Shown in pieces: positions 1 to 3,089 of a stretch of 5,638 nt of DNA (position 1 is its first letter; every line of letters starts with the position of its first letter). The stretch is from Alphaproteobacteria bacterium (GTDB lineage: Bacteria > Pseudomonadota > Alphaproteobacteria > Rs-D84). The notes beneath the pieces are model-generated. The model was not told the DNA's origin, searched no databases, and was given only the letters and a program-made list of their open reading frames with translations. The stretch covers positions 1 through 5,638 of the forward strand of contig JAFNYG010000079.1 of NCBI GenBank assembly GCA_017383325.1, given 5' to 3'. Position numbers and translations under genes: made by a program.

Positions 1-1026
1 GTAGCAGACAATCCGAATTTTGATAAATTTTTGGACGAGAAAAAGAAGTTTGCAACAACGGCATTGGGGACCTGCAGGGATATTGCAGATACTGTTTGGT
101 CTGAATTCAAGCGTAGCGCGATAATTGAAATTGCGCAGGCACAAGCAAGTTTAATAGAAGAAACAAAAATGTCGTGCGTCAGCACGATTGCCGAATGCTA
201 TGATAAGCAAACAAATGGATTGAAAAATATGGATAAAAAAACGGCAAATGTGGCGGGGGCTTTGTCGGTGTATGCTGCAAAATCTATGTGTGAAGAACGT
301 GTGACGCGTTGTGCGGCGTTGTATGATGGTGCCCAGTGTAAATTTGATTCCCAGACAGGCAAATTAACGTCACGGTGCGGGTTGACGGCATTGCTGGAAT
401 TTGTTGATACTGTGGATGATGCACGTATTGCAGATGGATGTATCGTTGCGATTGATAACTATGTACGGGATTTGTGTACACCAGACGCGGGTGATAAGGG
501 GTATCCGTGGAAGTGCAGAAACAAAATGCTTGGCAAGATAACAGATGAGGCGGATGTTAATTCGTCAGCGTCACTTGCGGCAAATATAAAGTATTATGCG
601 GTTGAAAATTGCACTGATCCGACAAAAGAAGTAAAGACGTACGAGGCCTTGCCACTGGAAACCAGGTTGCAGGTAGAAAGAACGATTGAAAGTGTTTTTG
701 AGGAATTAAGTTATCAGTTGATGGAAACCTGTGAAACATTGGATGGTTATTGGGTGGATGCCGATGATTATACAGGCGAGAAGGAATTGACGGCATTCTA
801 TACCAGTGTTTTTGGTGGTGATGTTAATAATTTGACCAAGTCTGCGGGTGTTTGTATTGAAAATTCGACCCGGGTTAAATGTCTGAGTTATAATATTGCA
901 GATCAAGAACCAGTTGCAACATATGACGCCACCAGGGGGCAATGTGTATTTACCAGTGTGTGGTATGAACGGCAATGTTCAAATATTGGTGGATATTACG
1001 CAGATAGTGTGTGTTATATTGATTAG
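1..1026 (+). CDS. Cys-rich hypothetical protein, C-terminal part (5' truncated by window)
   Basis: The frame is open from base 1 and ends at TAG (1024-1026), giving 341 codons. The first ten (VADNPNFDKF) precede any plausible start and read smoothly into the rest, so the gene almost certainly begins upstream; the TTG at 31 is not needed as a start. I do not recognise the family. Roughly residues 11-90 are charged and Ala-rich and look helical. There are 17 cysteines, at about 15, 59, 66, 97, 104, 113, 126, 147, 159, 172, 204, 244, 285, 294, 315, 326 and 338. Two similar short motifs occur near the end, CETLDGYW (244) and CSNIGGYY (326). No membrane segment is visible. So many cysteines without CxxC metal-site spacing suggest disulfides and an exported protein, but the part that would carry a signal peptide is missing. 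A terminator follows at 1134. That the region is coding is well supported; any function is unknown. Confidence 0.85.
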   Translation, partial: VADNPNFDKFLDEKKKFATTALGTCRDIADTVWSEFKRSAIIEIAQAQASLIEETKMSCVSTIAECYDKQTNGLKNMDKKTANVAGALSVYAAKSMCEERVTRCAALYDGAQCKFDSQTGKLTSRCGLTALLEFVDTVDDARIADGCIVAIDNYVRDLCTPDAGDKGYPWKCRNKMLGKITDEADVNSSASLAANIKYYAVENCTDPTKEVKTYEALPLETRLQVERTIESVFEELSYQLMETCETLDGYWVDADDYTGEKELTAFYTSVFGGDVNNLTKSAGVCIENSTRVKCLSYNIADQEPVATYDATRGQCVFTSVWYERQCSNIGGYYADSVCYID

Positions 1027-1074
1027 GGCGATGGCACGGGCGCTGGTGCTGCAGGAAGTGGTGGTGGAAAGTGA
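1027..1074 (+). other. In-frame Gly/Ala-rich tail after the TAG stop
   Basis: Directly after the TAG stop of the upstream gene the same frame continues for 15 codons, GDGTGAGAAGSGGGK, and then meets TGA (1072-1074). The composition is coherent low-complexity protein and the DNA is richer in GC than the spacer that follows. This could be a former C-terminus cut off by a point mutation to TAG, an occasional readthrough extension, or chance. A single sequence cannot separate these. Confidence 0.3.
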
Positions 1075-1133
1075 CCCTTCATCATGGATAAGTTTTGGAT
1101 AGTGGGGACTGAATCCCTATGCTGAGTTAAACT

Positions 1134-1158
1134 AAAAACCGCCGAATGGCGGGTTTTT
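1134..1158 (+). terminator. Rho-independent terminator of the upstream Cys-rich gene
   Basis: An A5 run leads into the stem CCGCC, loop GAAT, GGCGG, then one extra G and five T (1154-1158). The A and T runs extend the stem across a one-base bulge. It lies about 108 bases after the TAG stop and 60 bases after the in-frame TGA, which suits the end of the + strand transcript. The flanking A run means it could also act weakly on the other strand. Confidence 0.75.
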
Positions 1159-1221
1159 AGTGGGGTGTACGGCATATGTAATGCTGTGGAAAATAAAAGT
1201 TTATCTAGGTATTTAAAAACG

Positions 1222-1276
1222 GGGATAAGTTCCCCTCTGTGGAGGGGTGGCCGCAGGCCGGGGTGGTTTTTTTTTG
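1222..1276. repeat. Double-hairpin REP-like intergenic element
   Basis: Two adjacent hairpins are visible: CCCCTC, loop TGTG, GAGGGG (1233-1248), and GGCC, loop GCA, GGCC (1250-1260). These are followed by GGGGTGG and a run of nine T (1268-1276). A competing pairing GGGGA, loop TAAGT, TCCCC (1222-1236) uses part of the first stem. The pattern 'cccctc..gagggg tgg ..ggcc ggggtgg' resembles dispersed intergenic palindromes that I recall from many bacterial genomes; that is memory, not a search. Only one copy is in this window, so the repeat status is inferred. The T run could make it a second terminator on the + strand. Confidence 0.55.
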
Positions 1277-1333
1277 GAGAATTCTCTTATAGAGGATAAC
1301 TAGTAGGAATAACAATATTTTTTATTTGTCTCT

Positions 1334-1410
1334 GCGGGGCAATGGATCCCCGCCCCGGGCCCCACGCAATCGAATGTTTGCGTGTGTGGAACCAAGCGGG
1401 GATGACGATG
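1334..1410. repeat. GC-rich palindromic intergenic element with alternative pairings
   Basis: GCGGGG (1334-1339) can pair with CCCCGC (1348-1353) across an eight-base loop. The same arm, extended to ATCCCCGC (1346-1353), can instead pair over eight bases with GCGGGGAT (1396-1403), enclosing a third stem CACGCAA/TTGCGTG (1363-1369 with 1378-1384). On the minus strand the outer arms read CGTCATCCCCGC and GCGGGGATCCATTG. These resemble the arms of a common proteobacterial dispersed palindrome of the 'GTCATCCCCGC..GCGGGGAT' kind, here with an unusually long interior. It could alternatively be a structured small RNA. No protein-coding signal was seen. Confidence 0.5.
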
Positions 1411-1442
1411 AGTGTGTGGGAATAGTGGCGCGAATGTGGAAT

Positions 1443-1468
1443 AAAAAACGCCCCAGATGGGGCGTTTT
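1443..1468 (-). terminator. Rho-independent terminator of tig (possibly bidirectional)
   Basis: This is a perfect 10-bp stem AAAACGCCCC (1445-1454), loop AGAT, GGGGCGTTTT (1459-1468). Read on the minus strand it ends in six T (complement of 1443-1448), and it starts 17 bases after the tig stop codon. On the plus strand the stem ends in four T followed by GTTGTTTT, so it may also stop transcription arriving from the left. Confidence 0.85.
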
Positions 1469-1484
1469 GTTGTTTTGTGTGCCT

Positions 1485-2792
1485 TTATCGGGCAGATGCC
1501 TGTTTGAACAATTCGTCAGCCTTGACCTTTTTTTCTTTGGTCTTGACGTGTGTTAACATTGCGTCCAGGGCCTTGCGTTCAAATAACATGCCGCGTAACA
1601 TAGCCAGGGCATTTTGATTCTTGTTATAGAATTCAAAAACCTGTTTTGGGTCTGGATAGCGTGCCGCTTCGGCCCAAATTGCCTGTTGCAGGTCTTCGCG
1701 GGATACTTCAACCTGATTCTGGGTGCCCCACTCTGCCAGGATTAAGCCCAGTTTAACGCGACGTTCTGCGTCTTTGCGTTCTTGTTTTTCATCCCATTTG
1801 TGGTCGCATTTTTTATCGTGGCAATGGGCGTGCGAACGTTCGAATTCGTTTTTAGCCATTTCCAGTTCCTGGGATACCAGTGTTTCAGGCAGTTCCAGTT
1901 TTACTTTATCTGCCAATGTATCCAGTAATTCGTCACGCATTTCACGTTGCGCGGCATCGTTGTATTGTTCAGTCAAGATGTTGCGAATGTGCGTCTTTAA
2001 TGCATCCAGGGATTCCTGGCCGACCTGTTTAGCCAATTCGTCATTTAATTCTGGCAAGATGTGTTTGCGAATTTCGTGAATTTCAACCGCAAAGCGTGCA
2101 TCGGCCCCTGCCAGGTTCGCAGCGTGATAATCCGATGGGAATTTAACGTTAACGTCAAATTTGTCACCAATTTTGTGGCCGATAATTTGGTCTTCGAACC
2201 CAGGTATAAATGCCCCAGACCCCAAAATCAGATGATGTTTTTTTGCTGCGCCACCTTCGAATGCGGTGTCGCCGATAAATCCAGTAAAGTCGATAACCGC
2301 GACGTCACCATCGGCGGCCTGGTATTTTTCATCCTGTTTTTCTGCGACGCTGCGCGATTTGCGGATGTTTTCCAATGCTGTGTCGACTTCTTTTTCGTCC
2401 AAATCTGCGGTTTTCTTGGTGACGGTAAATTTTTCCAGATCAATTGCAGGCAGTGTTGGCAAAATATCAAATTCCAGTGAATATTCTGCGTCTTTGCCAA
2501 TTTCCCAGCCCGCCAAATCTGCACGGGGTGCGCCAGCCAGACGGATTTTTTTGTCTGCAATGTAATTATTTAGGTCTGCATTCATTAATTTATCAATTGC
2601 TTCGCCGTATGCAGATGCATTGTATTTCTGGCGCAGGATTGATAATGGAATTTTGCCGGCACGGAATCCAGGCATTTTTGCCTTTTTCCCATGTTCCAGC
2701 AAGATTTCATCGGCCGCCGACTGTAAGTCAGCCGCAGATAGTTTTCCCGATACGGAATAGTGTAAATCTTTGATTTTCTCTTTTGTAAACAT
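1485..2792 (-). CDS. tig: Trigger factor, ribosome-associated chaperone / peptidyl-prolyl isomerase
   Basis: A complete gene of 435 codons, within the usual length for trigger factor. The family docks at the ribosomal exit tunnel and shields nascent chains in the cytosol. The ribosome-binding signature GFRxGKxP is intact as GFRAGKIP (residues 42-49) in the N-terminal domain (about 1-115). An FKBP-type isomerase domain follows at about 161-243, with DGDVAVIDFTG, FEGG and FIPGFEDQIIG landmarks. The remainder, to 435, is the helical chaperone domain. The ATG at 2792 is supported by AGGGGA six bases upstream and a good promoter. The stop is TAA, followed by a strong terminator, so the gene looks monocistronic; the clpP/clpX/lon genes that often lie near tig are not in the window. 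Oddity: residues 321-331, HAHCHDKKCDH, form a His/Cys-rich loop in the chaperone domain that could bind metal. Identification is firm; the metal idea is inference. Confidence 0.97.
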   Translation of the reverse strand: MFTKEKIKDLHYSVSGKLSAADLQSAADEILLEHGKKAKMPGFRAGKIPLSILRQKYNASAYGEAIDKLMNADLNNYIADKKIRLAGAPRADLAGWEIGKDAEYSLEFDILPTLPAIDLEKFTVTKKTADLDEKEVDTALENIRKSRSVAEKQDEKYQAADGDVAVIDFTGFIGDTAFEGGAAKKHHLILGSGAFIPGFEDQIIGHKIGDKFDVNVKFPSDYHAANLAGADARFAVEIHEIRKHILPELNDELAKQVGQESLDALKTHIRNILTEQYNDAAQREMRDELLDTLADKVKLELPETLVSQELEMAKNEFERSHAHCHDKKCDHKWDEKQERKDAERRVKLGLILAEWGTQNQVEVSREDLQQAIWAEAARYPDPKQVFEFYNKNQNALAMLRGMLFERKALDAMLTHVKTKEKKVKADELFKQASAR

Positions 2793-2797
2793 GAATT

Positions 2798-2803
2798 TCC
2801 CCT
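2798..2803 (-). promoter_or_regulatory. Ribosome binding site of tig
   Basis: The minus strand reads AGGGGAAATTC and then ATG, a strong Shine-Dalgarno core (GGGG at 2799-2802) six bases before the start. This fixes the tig start at 2792. Confidence 0.8.
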
Positions 2804-2825
2804 ATTAAAGTAGAATTGCCGTGTG

Positions 2826-2853
2826 ATTATACACGCTTTTTCGATGAAAGCAA
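2826..2853 (-). promoter_or_regulatory. Sigma-70-type promoter of tig
   Basis: On the minus strand a perfect -10 box TATAAT (complement of 2826-2831) lies 16 bases downstream of TTGCTT (complement of 2848-2853), a partial -35 match. The predicted transcript start falls about 20-30 bases before the tig ATG, which suits a short leader with its ribosome binding site. An overlapping TTGTTA slightly upstream is an alternative -35. Confidence 0.7.
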
Positions 2854-2936
2854 TAACAAAATCCCTTGGGGGCTAGCTAAAAATAAATAATGCAGTTATA
2901 TAGCACGGGGCGTTTTTGTGTTTTGCCCTGCCCCCC

Positions 2937-3062
2937 ATGATGATGTATTTGTTGGGTGCGTCGGGTGATGGTGTTGCATGTCCGAATCGTCGTCAAAAAA
3001 AATTTTTTGTGATATGGGGATTTTTTGCTTGTGCAATACCGCTGGTTTTTTCTAAGATGTAG
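2937..3062 (+). CDS. Possible small membrane protein (41 aa), doubtful
   Basis: A short frame opens with three ATG codons (2937-2945) and ends at TAG (3060-3062). The product has a basic stretch, NRRQKK, followed by a continuous hydrophobic segment FFVIWGFFACAIPLVF, the layout of a signal anchor or single-pass small membrane protein. Against it, the region before the ATG is C-rich with no Shine-Dalgarno sequence. The candidate promoter of the next gene lies inside the frame, and the A/T tract (2995-3008) by itself yields Lys and Phe codons. It ends 27 bases before the large Cys-rich gene. It may be chance. Confidence 0.2.
   Translation: MMMYLLGASGDGVACPNRRQKKFFVIWGFFACAIPLVFSKM
2995..3008. 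other. A8T6 tract in divergent intergenic region
   Basis: Eight A followed by six T, flanked by TC and GTGA. Such AnTn tracts are intrinsically bent and are known binding sites for nucleoid proteins. It sits about 21 bases upstream of the candidate -35 box for the large Cys-rich gene and could influence that promoter; that role is inferred from position only. Confidence 0.45.
3029..3058 (+). promoter_or_regulatory. Candidate promoter of the large Cys-rich repeat gene
   Basis: TTGTGC (3029-3034) and TAAGAT (3053-3058) are separated by 18 bases, giving a modest sigma-70-like match and a predicted start some 25 bases before the coding start. In this T-rich stretch other pairings are possible, so the call is tentative. 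Confidence 0.35.
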
Positions 3063-3089
3063 GTGTAAGAGAAAAAGAAAGTGAGAAGA

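Noticed and set aside
896..1102. 68-codon + strand frame overlapping the end of the first gene
   Set aside because: It is a shifted-frame shadow over most of its length, with no ribosome binding site. The Gly-rich tail at 1027-1074 belongs to the other frame.
1326..1556. 76-codon + strand frame across the spacer
   Set aside because: It starts at TTG, runs through the palindromic element and the tig terminator, and overlaps the 3' end of tig. The product shows no coherent composition.
1723..2773. Several 99-139-codon + strand frames opposite tig
   Set aside because: All lie antisense to the well-identified trigger factor gene and have Ser/Arg- or Cys/Phe-rich shadow composition.
2905..2936. 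Terminator-like GGGGC/GCCCTGCCCC pairing in the divergent spacer
   Set aside because: The stem is short and imperfect with a long T-rich loop and no T run after it on either strand, and no gene ends nearby.
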